Below, in pieces: positions 9,039-17,537 of a DNA stretch of 64,000 bases (its first letter is position 1; each line of letters begins with the position of its first letter). The notes under the pieces are model-generated. The model saw nothing but the letters and a program-made list of their open reading frames with translations. It was not told where the DNA came from and ran no database searches. The DNA comes from Actinospica robiniae DSM 44927. GTDB taxonomy: Bacteria > Actinomycetota > Actinomycetes > Streptomycetales > Catenulisporaceae. The translations under genes and the position numbers were made by a program. The stretch spans positions 1,795,372 through 1,859,371 of the forward strand of contig NZ_KI632511.1 of assembly GCF_000504285.1 (NCBI RefSeq), written 5' to 3'.

Positions 9039-9950
9039 ATGACGGAGCAGCAACCGGAACTCGGCAGATTCCTTCGAGCTCGCCGCGCGGCGGTCAGCCC
9101 GGCCGACCTCGGCCTGCCGACCGGGGCCGGGCACCGGCGTACGCCGGGGCTGCGGCGCGAGGAGCTGGCGGCACTCGCCGGGGTGAGCATCGACTACTAC
9201 ATCCGATTGGAGCGGGGCAAGGAGACGCGGCCGAGCTCGTCCGTCGTCGATGCGCTGGCCCGGGCACTGCGGCTGGACCACGAGGAGGAGGCCTACCTGC
9301 GCGAGCTCGCGGCGCAGGCGGCGCGGGGCGGTTCCGCTCCGCGGCAGAGCGTGTCGCGTGCGGTGCGGCCGACGGTCAAGCTGGTGCTCGAGTCCTTGCG
9401 GCCGAATCCGGCGTACGTGGTCTCGCGCACCAACGACATACTCGCGGCCAACCCGGGCGGCCTCGCGCTGCTGCCGGGCATGGCGGACTGGCCCGCGCGG
9501 CAGCGCAACACGATCCGCTACACGTTTCTGCACCCGGCGGCGCGCACGCTCTGGCCGGACTGGGAGGTCAAGGCCCGGGCGTGCGTCGCGCACCTGCGCG
9601 CGGTGGCCGGGACGGATCCGGACGCGCCGGACCTGCTCGCGGTAGTCGGCGAGCTGGTGGTCAAGAGCCCGGATTTCAGCCGGATCTGGGAGCGCTACGA
9701 CGTGCGGCGGGTCGGCAACGGTCAGAAGACCTTCGTCCACCCCGAAGTCGGTACGTTCACGCTGGCGCATGAGGTGATGGAGATCAACCGCACCGACGGC
9801 CAGCGGCTGGTGGTCTACGGCGCGGAACCGGGAACCGCCGAGTACGACACGATGGTGCTTCTGGACATGAAAGGCGCGGGCTCGCTCGGCGGGCTTTCGG
9901 CCGACGCTCAGGAGCCGGCGACGCCGGCCGCAGAGCTCGATCGCGCCTGA
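9039..9950 (+). CDS. XRE-family regulator with MmyB-like ligand-binding domain
   Basis: 303 residues from ATG 9039. The N-terminal HTH (about 8-75) includes the RRTPGLRREELAALAGVS segment and YYIRLERGK typical of this family. The C-terminal 200 residues form the MmyB-like PAS-type domain, with NPAYVVSRTNDILAANP and a WPDWEVKARACVAHLR helix; MmyB-like domains bind hydrophobic ligands such as fatty acids. The divergent arrangement with the DHA2 exporter (7416-8873) is a classic regulator and efflux-pump pair. It most likely represses or activates that pump, and possibly its own gene, from the shared 165 bp promoter region. Confidence 0.9.
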   Translation: MTEQQPELGRFLRARRAAVSPADLGLPTGAGHRRTPGLRREELAALAGVSIDYYIRLERGKETRPSSSVVDALARALRLDHEEEAYLRELAAQAARGGSAPRQSVSRAVRPTVKLVLESLRPNPAYVVSRTNDILAANPGGLALLPGMADWPARQRNTIRYTFLHPAARTLWPDWEVKARACVAHLRAVAGTDPDAPDLLAVVGELVVKSPDFSRIWERYDVRRVGNGQKTFVHPEVGTFTLAHEVMEINRTDGQRLVVYGAEPGTAEYDTMVLLDMKGAGSLGGLSADAQEPATPAAELDRA

Positions 9951-9977
9951 GCTTGACGCTGAAGCTCCTATGAAGCG

Positions 9978-10391
9978 TCACGTGGCGGGTGAGGCCGTCG
10001 ATGAACGTCCGGAGGCGCTGGTCAGGTGGCGGTACGTCTCGCGGACTGCGAAGCACTTGAGGCACCTGGTGACTTCCGTCGTCTTGAAGCCTTTGACGGT
10101 TCGCCGTACGACGTGATCGCGGGTGCGATGCTTGTGCCGCATGCGGACCACGACGATCGCGTGCAATGTGCGGTTGGCTTGGCGGTCGCCGGTGCGGTTG
10201 AGGCGGTGACGGTCGGTGCGTCCAGATGAGGCCGGTACCGGCGCGGCGGCGCACAGGTGGGCGAAGGCGGCCTCCAGAGCGAGCCGCTCGGGGTCGCCTC
10301 CGGAGGCGATGAGCAGTTGCCGGCGGTTTCGGTGCCGGCCCCCGGCAACGCGAGAAGGCCGGGGGCGGTGCCGATGATCAGGGCACATCAA
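9978..10391 (-). pseudogene. IS110-family transposase, C-terminal remnant
   Basis: The minus-strand frame matches the C-terminal half of IS110/IS116-type transposases: GDPERLALEAAFAHLC, then PASSGRTDRHRLNRTGDRQA, LHAIVVVRMRH and CLKCFAVRETYRHL. The LPGAGTETAG motif that should precede it lies in a different frame at about 10348-10320, so at least one frameshift has occurred. The N-terminal RuvC-like half is missing. This is dead mobile DNA at the downstream side of the cyclase/TerY-P locus and may mark an old insertion point. Confidence 0.8.
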
Positions 10392-10916
10392 TCACTCCAG
10401 GAAACCTGGGACGGATCATGTCCGAACATCGCGGTGATCAAGGCTGAGGCGGCGCCCCCAGCATGCCTGGCGCTTCGTCTCCCGCGCCAACGTGTTCCGC
10501 TCGTGCACTGCGTCGTCATGGAGCAGGGCGGTGTCGTCCACGAGGTTGCCGAACTCCACGCCCTCCTCATGGGCGTCGACCCCGGCCCCCACGCCCCCGG
10601 CGTCACCGTCGTCATGCCCTGTGGCCTCGCGCCCTTTCACCCCGCCGACCCGAAAGCCCGCGTCATCGGCATGGTCCCGGCTGCATCGAGCCGACCGTCA
10701 CCGGCTCCGCGAATGCGAACCTCTCCGCCTTCGCCTGCGCACGTTCGACGGCAAGCTCCAGGTCTCGCAGCTGTTCAACAGCCTCACCGGCGCCGGCGCG
10801 AAGTCGGTGCGGGTGGGCTGAGGCGGGGAGACCCGGAGCCGCTGGGTGTGTCGGCCCTCACGCGGTGCTCGTGCGGTTCCGTGCCAGGCGGCGGCCTGGC
10901 ACGGCCGCGTGGCGGC
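10392..10916. other. 525 bp without a supported gene
   Basis: All frames here are short and overlap one another. A plus-strand frame ending near 10821 finishes with a plausible protein tail (LRTFDGKLQVSQLFNSL), so a decayed gene is possible, but I cannot name it. The stretch lies between the IS110 remnant and the stop of the vWA gene. Confidence 0.35.
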
Positions 10917-11645
10917 TCACCGCATGTATTCGAGTTCTACGGAACGGAACCCGTCCATCACCTCCGGCACCTGGAGCACTCCCCGAGTCGCCGACGCCGA
11001 CAGGCTCTTCACCAGGAAGCTGAACAGCTCGCGCAGCGATTCCGCCTGGTCCTGCGCCTGCTCTGCGATGAAGGCCTGCAGGGTGGCGACGGCGGCGATC
11101 ACCGAGGACCTGGCCTTGCCGAAGCCGAAGGCGACGACGTGCGGATGGCGGTCCCAGGACTCGTCCGTAAGCCGGGCGAACGCGTCGCGCCAGATGCGCT
11201 CGTCTCCGTTCTTATCGCCCTGGCGCATCCCGTCGGTCGGGAGGCCGTCCGTCATGAAGAACACGACCGGCCGCTGCACCTGCAGGCCCGCCGCGAGCAG
11301 ATTGGGCACGTCGACCTCGATACGCTCCCGGATCAGATCGAAGGCCTTCGCGTATTCGGTGATTCCGCCACACGCGACTCGCGGCAGCCGGTCGACCTCG
11401 CTGATGTCCGACATGGGCAGGGCGACGCTGGCCTCGTTGTTGAACACGACGATCGAGATATGCGCGTACTGCGAGATCTCGGGGTCGTGGTAGGCCGCCC
11501 GGTGGACGAACTTGAGGCTGTCGTTGAGCAGGTCGGTGTAAGGCTTCATCGAGTCCGAGGTGTCGAGCACCAGGTAGGTCGGCAGGCACTTGGGCTTCGC
11601 CGCTCCCGCGATGACGACGGGCTCTTCGCCACGGTCGTGGATCAT
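10917..11645 (-). CDS. TerY-like von Willebrand factor A domain protein
   Basis: 242 residues from ATG 11645, with an AAAGGA ribosome site 8 bp upstream. Nearly the whole protein is a vWA fold. The MIDAS metal site is intact: DTSDS at 28-32 in YLVLDTSDSMKPY, a conserved Thr in GGITEYAKA and Asp in FFMTDGLPTDG. TerY-type vWA proteins act with a PP2C phosphatase and a kinase as the TerY-P triad in tellurium-resistance-like and conflict systems, and those two partners are encoded directly upstream. Last gene of the presumed eight-gene run; 26 bp separate it from the kinase-like gene. Likely a metal-dependent scaffold for complex assembly. Confidence 0.88.
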   Translation of the reverse strand: MIHDRGEEPVVIAGAAKPKCLPTYLVLDTSDSMKPYTDLLNDSLKFVHRAAYHDPEISQYAHISIVVFNNEASVALPMSDISEVDRLPRVACGGITEYAKAFDLIRERIEVDVPNLLAAGLQVQRPVVFFMTDGLPTDGMRQGDKNGDERIWRDAFARLTDESWDRHPHVVAFGFGKARSSVIAAVATLQAFIAEQAQDQAESLRELFSFLVKSLSASATRGVLQVPEVMDGFRSVELEYMR

Positions 11646-11671
11646 CGTCTGCGTCCTTTCTTAGAACTCTG

Positions 11672-12916
11672 CTACACGAAATGAATGATCAGGAGGATGA
11701 TTCCGATGAGCACGCCGAGGAGGAAGAGTCCCACCGCGGCGGCGATGGCGCTTTCGCCCCGCGTCAGCGGCGGCAGCGGTTGCCGGGTCTCTCCCGCGCC
11801 GCCGGCCGCCTGCAGGGAGGGGGCCGAACCCGTGCTGCTTCTGGTCGGAGCGCTGCTCGGGGCACTGCCGCCGTATACCCGTGCCGGCGGAATCGGCACG
11901 GTCGGTTCGGTCGGCGGCCGCGGGGATGACCGCGCGGGCGGCGATCGCCTCGGCGGCGCCGGTTTACGGCGCGGCGGCGGCTCTACGGGATCCCAGCCGA
12001 CGATGGTCGAGGACAGCGGGCCGGCCGACAGCGTCGTGCCCTGCGTCGTGCCCCGCAACGCTCCTCGCACCTCGGCGATCGCCGGACGCGTCGTCCGACT
12101 TCGCGCTTCCACGATGCACCGCAGCACCGGCGCGATCCGCTGCACCCGCTCGTCGTGCATCAGACCACCGAGCGCACCCATGGCCTTGTGCTGATTCCGA
12201 TCTCCAGTCAGGCAGGCCGCGACCGCGATGGCGCAGCGGAACCGGTCGGTGTACGTGTCCACCATCTGGCCCTGCCGGGTCTGAAGATCCTCGAAACCGT
12301 AGCTCTCGACCCACGGCTGCGGTCCGAAGGAACACGCGTCGGTGTCGATGAAATACACCGAGAGCCGTTCCGCGGACCAGAAGATGTTCTTGTAGCCCCA
12401 GTCGCCGTACACCAGGCTGTGGCGTTCGAAGAGGTCGCCCACGTCGATGAGCCCACCGCACAGCGTCAGGCGCTGGGCCAGCGACGGTGCGGCCAGCCCC
12501 TTGCGCGCGAGCTGGTCGTCCTGCGAAGCGAGATGGGTCAATACCAGCGGCACGTCCGCGGCCTCGCCGTAAGCGTCCACGATCTTCGCGTAGACCTGCC
12601 TGGGCGCCGTGGGAATCACCACGCCGACGGTGGTCGCTCCCTCGACGACTCGGGCCACCGGCCAGCTCACGCTCTGCTCCAGCAGCTCCCGGTCGGCCGT
12701 CGTCATCTGCCCCGGCAGCCGGACGAGCCGATCGAGTCGGAGCGGGTCCGCGGGCTTGAGCTGGGTCGGGCGATACTCCTTGAACAGATAGCCGGGCTTG
12801 CCGAGCAGCGGATACACCGCCTTGCACTGGCCCGGCGAGCCGATCGGGACGCCCAGCGGCCCGAGCTGCGCCCGGCTGACGACGGGCGGGAAGGGGGCGG
12901 TCCGGCTGGTCGTCAT
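11672..12916 (-). CDS. Kinase-like protein with C-terminal membrane anchor (TerY-P type)
   Basis: 414 residues. The ATG at 12916 overlaps the stop of the PP2C gene (ATGA), implying translational coupling. It has a divergent protein-kinase fold: candidate ATP-binding Lys in YLFKEY near residue 46, catalytic-loop-like LVYGDWGYKN and a metal-binding-loop-like FIDTDAC in place of DFG. A Pro/Ser/Arg-rich linker follows, then one hydrophobic helix at about 391-412. Kinases of this type accompany TerY vWA and PP2C proteins, and the phosphatase gene directly upstream presumably encodes the opposing activity. The kinase domain should lie in the cytoplasm, tethered to the membrane. Whether it phosphorylates protein or another substrate is unknown. 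Confidence 0.8.
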   Translation of the reverse strand: MTTSRTAPFPPVVSRAQLGPLGVPIGSPGQCKAVYPLLGKPGYLFKEYRPTQLKPADPLRLDRLVRLPGQMTTADRELLEQSVSWPVARVVEGATTVGVVIPTAPRQVYAKIVDAYGEAADVPLVLTHLASQDDQLARKGLAAPSLAQRLTLCGGLIDVGDLFERHSLVYGDWGYKNIFWSAERLSVYFIDTDACSFGPQPWVESYGFEDLQTRQGQMVDTYTDRFRCAIAVAACLTGDRNQHKAMGALGGLMHDERVQRIAPVLRCIVEARSRTTRPAIAEVRGALRGTTQGTTLSAGPLSSTIVGWDPVEPPPRRKPAPPRRSPPARSSPRPPTEPTVPIPPARVYGGSAPSSAPTRSSTGSAPSLQAAGGAGETRQPLPPLTRGESAIAAAVGLFLLGVLIGIILLIIHFV

Positions 12917-14256
12917 CGCCGCCCCCGCTCGTCGGGCGGGGTCCAGACGAGCACCGCAGTGCGGTCGTCGTACTGGCCCGGCGCGTCGAAGAGCAGATCG
13001 CGCAGGAACCGGGGCAACGTGGGCGGCCGAGCCCAGCGCCGCGCCAGTTCCTCCGGCGCGCTGCTCACATCGCTGAGCGCATCCCCGAGCCCGTCGCTCA
13101 TCAGCGCGAGAGCCTGGCCGGGACGCAAGTCGACGACGGTCTGGAGCAGTTCGCCCGGTCGACCCGGCAGGCAGCTCTCGATGGTGTTCCGGTCGAAGCC
13201 GCTCTTCTCCGTGCCGGCCACGCGGCTCCACCCGTCGGCGCCCAGCACCCAGGCGCTCGAATCGCCGAGCCAGGCAAGCCGTACCCGCCGCACACCATAG
13301 GGATCCGGCGCACTCGGAACCACGGCGGTGATGAGCGTGGTGCGATAGTCCGTGGGCGGGCGGCGCACGCGGCGGCCCTCCTGAACAATGGCCCCGGCAG
13401 CTTCGTGAAACGTCTTATCGAAGACGTTGACGCCGATGTCCTGCCCGTCGCCGATGGCGTGGCGAAGCGCTAGTACTGCCGAATGGGTAGCGATCGCAGA
13501 GCCCTTTTCCGAGTATCGGCTCGCGGACACCCCGTCGGCGACTGCGACCAGCAGGTGCCCGCGGTCCCGGGTGGTGCCCAGCTGGTACGCGTCCTGACAT
13601 GGAGTGGCCTTTGCCTCGTCGTGCCGGTGCGAGGGGCCGAGCACGGCGGCCGCGCGGACGATGAGGTCGCCGATCGTGGCCTGATCTGCATGCACGCCGG
13701 AGCGGGACGGCTCAGCCGGCAGCCGCCAGTCGGCAGTGCCGAGCTGGGTGGGGTGTACGAACGCCAGGGGTTGAAGGGCGGCGTCCGCCGGCGTGCGAGG
13801 CGGTGCCTGGGGCGGATCCTGAGGTACGCGCCGGGTCGGCGCGGAGTTTTCCGAGGCCGTGCTCGAGGACTCCTCCCTCGCGCGAGACACCGTCGCCGAG
13901 CTGGTCGGCGCAAGCGCCACGGGTTTCGGAGGCCGCGCCTCGGTCTGGGTTCCGATGCCCCGCGCCGACAGCCAGTCGTAACCGAGGCTGAGTAGCCGGT
14001 TGATGACCAAGACGAGGACTCCGATCAGCAGGGCTGCGGGAAGTTCACGACGACTGCCGAACTGCTCGACCAGGATGGCGGCCACTGCGATGGACAACAG
14101 TCCGGTGAGCCAGACGACCCAAGGGCGGCCCGGCCCCCCGACGAGGCTTCGGTGGCCGTCCGCCCGGGCCGTGCCACCCGGCGCGGAGGGGGCAGGGCGC
14201 CGCGCGATACCCGGCGATGCCGTGCTCTCCGCGCGCGTGTGCGGTCGCATCGTCAC
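12913..14256 (-). CDS. PP2C-family protein phosphatase with N-terminal membrane segments
   Basis: 447 residues from GTG 14256, which overlaps the SPFH gene stop (GTGA). Two hydrophobic helices at about 44-65 and 71-95 anchor it. After a Pro-rich linker comes a PP2C domain with the expected metal-binding segments: QDAY, VAVADGVSAS, MSDGLGDAL and YDDRTAVLVW. It would remove phosphates from Ser/Thr residues, probably opposing the kinase-like protein encoded next. Phosphatase, kinase and vWA in one run match the TerY-P triad. The putative membrane anchoring of both enzymes suggests that the signalling happens at the inner face of the membrane. Confidence 0.88.
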   Translation of the reverse strand: MTMRPHTRAESTASPGIARRPAPSAPGGTARADGHRSLVGGPGRPWVVWLTGLLSIAVAAILVEQFGSRRELPAALLIGVLVLVINRLLSLGYDWLSARGIGTQTEARPPKPVALAPTSSATVSRAREESSSTASENSAPTRRVPQDPPQAPPRTPADAALQPLAFVHPTQLGTADWRLPAEPSRSGVHADQATIGDLIVRAAAVLGPSHRHDEAKATPCQDAYQLGTTRDRGHLLVAVADGVSASRYSEKGSAIATHSAVLALRHAIGDGQDIGVNVFDKTFHEAAGAIVQEGRRVRRPPTDYRTTLITAVVPSAPDPYGVRRVRLAWLGDSSAWVLGADGWSRVAGTEKSGFDRNTIESCLPGRPGELLQTVVDLRPGQALALMSDGLGDALSDVSSAPEELARRWARPPTLPRFLRDLLFDAPGQYDDRTAVLVWTPPDERGRR

Positions 14257-15335
14257 TGCGCTCCCCGGCCCGTTCCGGTGGAGGGCTCCACGTCGTCCCA
14301 GGCGATGACCCCGCCGAGCGGCCGGCTGCTCGAGTTGTCGGCCGGCGGCGGCGCCGTGACGTTCCCGCCGGTCGGCGGCGGCGGCGCGGGCGGCGCAGGC
14401 GGCAGGGGAGCCGCGCCGCCCGGCCCCGGAGAGGCGGTGACCGGCGGGGGAATCGCGCTCCCGCCGGTCAAGGCGAGCCCGGACGGTCCGAGGACGCCCG
14501 GACCGGGCGCGGGCCCGACCGCGGGCGGCAGCACGTAGTCGAGATACCTGGCCAGGTCGACGTCCTGGATCACGCCCTCCTTGAGCAGCACCGTGCGCAG
14601 CTCCTGACGCTCCTGCTCGCTGACACGACGGGCGTCGAGCACCATCTTGAGCACCTCGCGGGTGGAGTCGTCGTTCTTCGTCAGATGCTCGACCAGGACG
14701 CCGAACTCGCCTCGTTGCAGCGCCCGTTCCACCTCCTCACGGGTCATCGCGTCGATCTCGATCCGACCCCGCACTCGCGCGCGCTCGGCCAGCTGCGCCG
14801 CGATCGCCGGGTCGAGGTGCAGGTGAGCGGTGAACCGGAAGACGCTGATGCCGATGTCAAGCCGCATCTCCTTCGCGAACTGGGAGTTGAGCTGCGACTC
14901 CGCATAGCTCCACTGTTCGGGGCGACAGGCCGTCGCGATTTCGTGCATCGGGATCAGCAGCTTCTGCCTGATCGCCGACTCGGCGCCCTTCACGTCGATG
15001 CCGCGACGCACCACGGTGGCCGGGTCATGGACCCGCCAGGCCAGCGAGACCGCGTACTCGAAGTAGAAGCCGTTCTCCATGCTGGGCAGGTCGGAGCCGG
15101 TCCACTCGGTCGCCCTGTCGGTCAGGTCGACGTCGTATCTGCGCTTGGCCGAGAAGGCCTGCCGAGTGCTGATACGCCGATCGCTGACCGTGTAGTCGCC
15201 GTCGGCGGTGACGAACACGTGGGCGGTACCCGGCACGACGTGCGGCCGGGACGTCCCGCTCTGCGGATGGGGGCCGGTGAACAAGCGGTTCGGGTCATAC
15301 CCGGCCGGCGAGCCGGGCGTCTGGTACATGCTCAT
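14253..15335 (-). CDS. SPFH/band-7-like protein with Pro-rich tail
   Basis: 360 residues from ATG 15335, just after AAGGAGGAG; a second ATG two codons later is also possible. Residues about 35-215 look like an SPFH/band-7 (prohibitin-like) domain: a beta-rich start, then FYFEYAVSLAWRVHDPATVV and the long charged helix LAERARVRGRIEIDAMTREE. The last 80 residues are Pro/Gly-rich and probably disordered. There is no membrane helix. SPFH proteins oligomerise and organise membrane platforms; here it may cluster the membrane-anchored phosphatase and kinase. The gene lies 18 bp after the ATPase gene and overlaps the PP2C gene by 4 bp. The assignment rests on pattern, not on a search. Confidence 0.6.
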   Translation of the reverse strand: MSMYQTPGSPAGYDPNRLFTGPHPQSGTSRPHVVPGTAHVFVTADGDYTVSDRRISTRQAFSAKRRYDVDLTDRATEWTGSDLPSMENGFYFEYAVSLAWRVHDPATVVRRGIDVKGAESAIRQKLLIPMHEIATACRPEQWSYAESQLNSQFAKEMRLDIGISVFRFTAHLHLDPAIAAQLAERARVRGRIEIDAMTREEVERALQRGEFGVLVEHLTKNDDSTREVLKMVLDARRVSEQERQELRTVLLKEGVIQDVDLARYLDYVLPPAVGPAPGPGVLGPSGLALTGGSAIPPPVTASPGPGGAAPLPPAPPAPPPPTGGNVTAPPPADNSSSRPLGGVIAWDDVEPSTGTGRGAQ

Positions 15336-15353
15336 GTCTCCTCCTTGGTTCCG

Positions 15354-17537
15354 TCAGATGCCTTGCAGGGCCGCGGCCGCGTGCGGAGCATTCCCGCCGC
15401 CATCCCGCCCGGTCCAGTCCTTGGCGAGCAGATCCACGATCTGCGCGGTTCGATGCGTGGCTGCGACGGCCGTGAGCAGCCGTGCCAGCGCCCGGCAGCC
15501 GACCGCGTCGGCGTCGACCGAGGTCGCCCAGGCGGTGAGCACCTCACGCGCAGTCAGATACAGATCAGATGAGTTGAGAGAGTCGGCCCACAGGTAGCGG
15601 ATGATCGGCGAGTAGTGCGGGTCCTGGTCCATGTGCAGGAATGCCGGCCAGGTCCGGCCGCCCGCCTCGCCCGACCCGGCGTTGGGACGTCGCCGCGCGA
15701 CGAGGTCGGCCGCCGCGAAGAGGAAGACCATACGGCCCGTCGTACGCAGCAGTCGCTTGCGCCCGCTGACCCACTCACCGAGCAGTCGGAAGACTCGCGC
15801 GGTCGCCTCGCCGTAGTCGTCCGCGATCAACTCGGTCAGGCTGCGTGCGACCGCGATCGCCACGTGCAGCCGATCGACCGTGGCCAGCCGGGTCAGTGCT
15901 TTGATCGCCTCGTCGAGTCGGGTTGTGCCGTACGGGGCCCCGTATGCGCGGGCCGCGGTGACTTGAAGCGACTCTCTACTGTCGATCTGGGACCACTCAT
16001 CGAGCGTTGCTTTGATCGGTGCGGCGAAGCGGGTGTCCGTGCCCAGCGTCTGCAGCGCGACGGCGGCAGCATCCTGCTGGTTGATGTTGCCCGATTCGGC
16101 CCATGGAGTGATCACCGTGTCGTTGATGTGGTCGTAGGAGCCCTTGGCGAGGGCGCCCACGGTCACTCCGGCCTTGATGCGGACGTCCTCGAGCCCGCTA
16201 CTACCGAGTTCGCGCAGCCACCGCGTCACTGCGCCGCGCTCCGCGTCATACTGCTGCCATACATGGGCGAGCAGGCGCCGCGGCAGATCGCGGTTGATGT
16301 AGCGGACGATCAGGTCGCGCTTCCCCTCCGGGTCGGTGGTGCGCTCGTCCGGTACCTGGATCGCCCGAAGCTGCTGGAGACGCAAGCTGTTCCGACCGCT
16401 GAAGGGGCTGTCCTGCCCACGCTGTTGATCGCGCGCCTCCGCGGTCTCCGGAGCGAGCAGTCGCTCGAGCCGGATACCGGCGCTCGTCACCTTCTCGTTC
16501 GGAAGACCGTTGAGCACGGCCAATGCGATCGCATAGCACTGATTCTGGCCTCGAGTGCCGGCCAAGCCCTCGAACCAGCGCTCGAGATCGTCGGCCTGGC
16601 CCGCCCGAAGGCCGAGCTCTGCGTTTGCCGCCATCGATTCCGGGTCCGCCGACGCGTCCTTGAGCAGACTCGCGAGCAGTGCCGCCTCGGCGAGCGGCCG
16701 CTCGGGCCCGGAGTGCGCCCTGATGAGCGCCGCCACGTCCTGCCGCTGGAGCAGCGCGTGCGCGCTCGTCTGCATCGAAGCCGAGAACCGGTAGCGGAAC
16801 TGGGCGGCCACCACCGCCTGGGGATCGGGCCGCGGACCGAACGGCGCGAGGTACGAGTTCACGCTCGGGCATCCCCAGACGACCGTGGGGGCCGCCGCGA
16901 CGACCATCTTCTGGCCGTTGGTGATCAGCATGTCGAGCAGGCGCCGAAGCGCGAACTCATCGAGGCGGCCCGCCGCTCGCGCGGTGATGTCGGGCAGAAC
17001 GATCCCGCACGCCTTCGGCAGCGGTTGGGCGGCCAGCGTCGCGAAGTCGGTGTCGGGATGCAGCACGTGGATCGCCTGCCGCCCGGTCGCCGAGCACAAC
17101 AGGTGGACCGCGGCGGCGGTACGGCCCGACCCCGGGCTTCCGCTGATCACCGTGAGCGGCCGGCCGACGGCGAAGGACTCCAGCTTCGCGTAGTCCCGTG
17201 GGGCCACGAAGGCGTTCGCCTCGTCGAGCTGCTCGGCTGATAGCCGGACCTCCAGAAGAACGCTGCCGTCCACCGCACCGTAGAAGACGTTCGTGACGTT
17301 CTTGTCTCCCATGACGGCGTCCTGGAGCGAACCGCCTAAGAGCTGGCGCTCAGCGGACCGGTGCTGGCTGAGGCTTCTCGAGCTGCGGTTCGGGTTGCTC
17401 GCCGCAGAGGTGGCGAACCCGTTGCGCATGCTCGCCGCGTCCGCCTCGGTGGTGGGCTGCCCCGGTGCGCCGTCCGGCTCGGCCGGTGCACCGGGCTGAG
17501 GCTCGGACGCCTTCGCGTTCGGCGTTTCCTCGCTCAT
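15354..17537 (-). CDS. P-loop ATPase with helical-repeat C-terminus
   Basis: 727 residues. ATG 17537 overlaps the cyclase stop (ATGA) and also has its own AGGAGG. The first 65 residues are low complexity. Residues 68-87, GGSLQDAVMGDKNVTNVFYG, resemble the C-terminal motif of the cyclase encoded upstream. A P-loop GSPGSGRT lies at 133-140, with a Walker B-like GIVLPD segment about 45 residues later. The rest is helical and HEAT-like without a named family. Architecture (short N-terminal adaptor motif, NTPase, helical sensor) is STAND/NLR-like. Possible role: a switch that senses a trigger and recruits or activates the cyclase through the shared motif (inference). Confidence 0.75.
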   Translation of the reverse strand: MSEETPNAKASEPQPGAPAEPDGAPGQPTTEADAASMRNGFATSAASNPNRSSRSLSQHRSAERQLLGGSLQDAVMGDKNVTNVFYGAVDGSVLLEVRLSAEQLDEANAFVAPRDYAKLESFAVGRPLTVISGSPGSGRTAAAVHLLCSATGRQAIHVLHPDTDFATLAAQPLPKACGIVLPDITARAAGRLDEFALRRLLDMLITNGQKMVVAAAPTVVWGCPSVNSYLAPFGPRPDPQAVVAAQFRYRFSASMQTSAHALLQRQDVAALIRAHSGPERPLAEAALLASLLKDASADPESMAANAELGLRAGQADDLERWFEGLAGTRGQNQCYAIALAVLNGLPNEKVTSAGIRLERLLAPETAEARDQQRGQDSPFSGRNSLRLQQLRAIQVPDERTTDPEGKRDLIVRYINRDLPRRLLAHVWQQYDAERGAVTRWLRELGSSGLEDVRIKAGVTVGALAKGSYDHINDTVITPWAESGNINQQDAAAVALQTLGTDTRFAAPIKATLDEWSQIDSRESLQVTAARAYGAPYGTTRLDEAIKALTRLATVDRLHVAIAVARSLTELIADDYGEATARVFRLLGEWVSGRKRLLRTTGRMVFLFAAADLVARRRPNAGSGEAGGRTWPAFLHMDQDPHYSPIIRYLWADSLNSSDLYLTAREVLTAWATSVDADAVGCRALARLLTAVAATHRTAQIVDLLAKDWTGRDGGGNAPHAAAALQGI

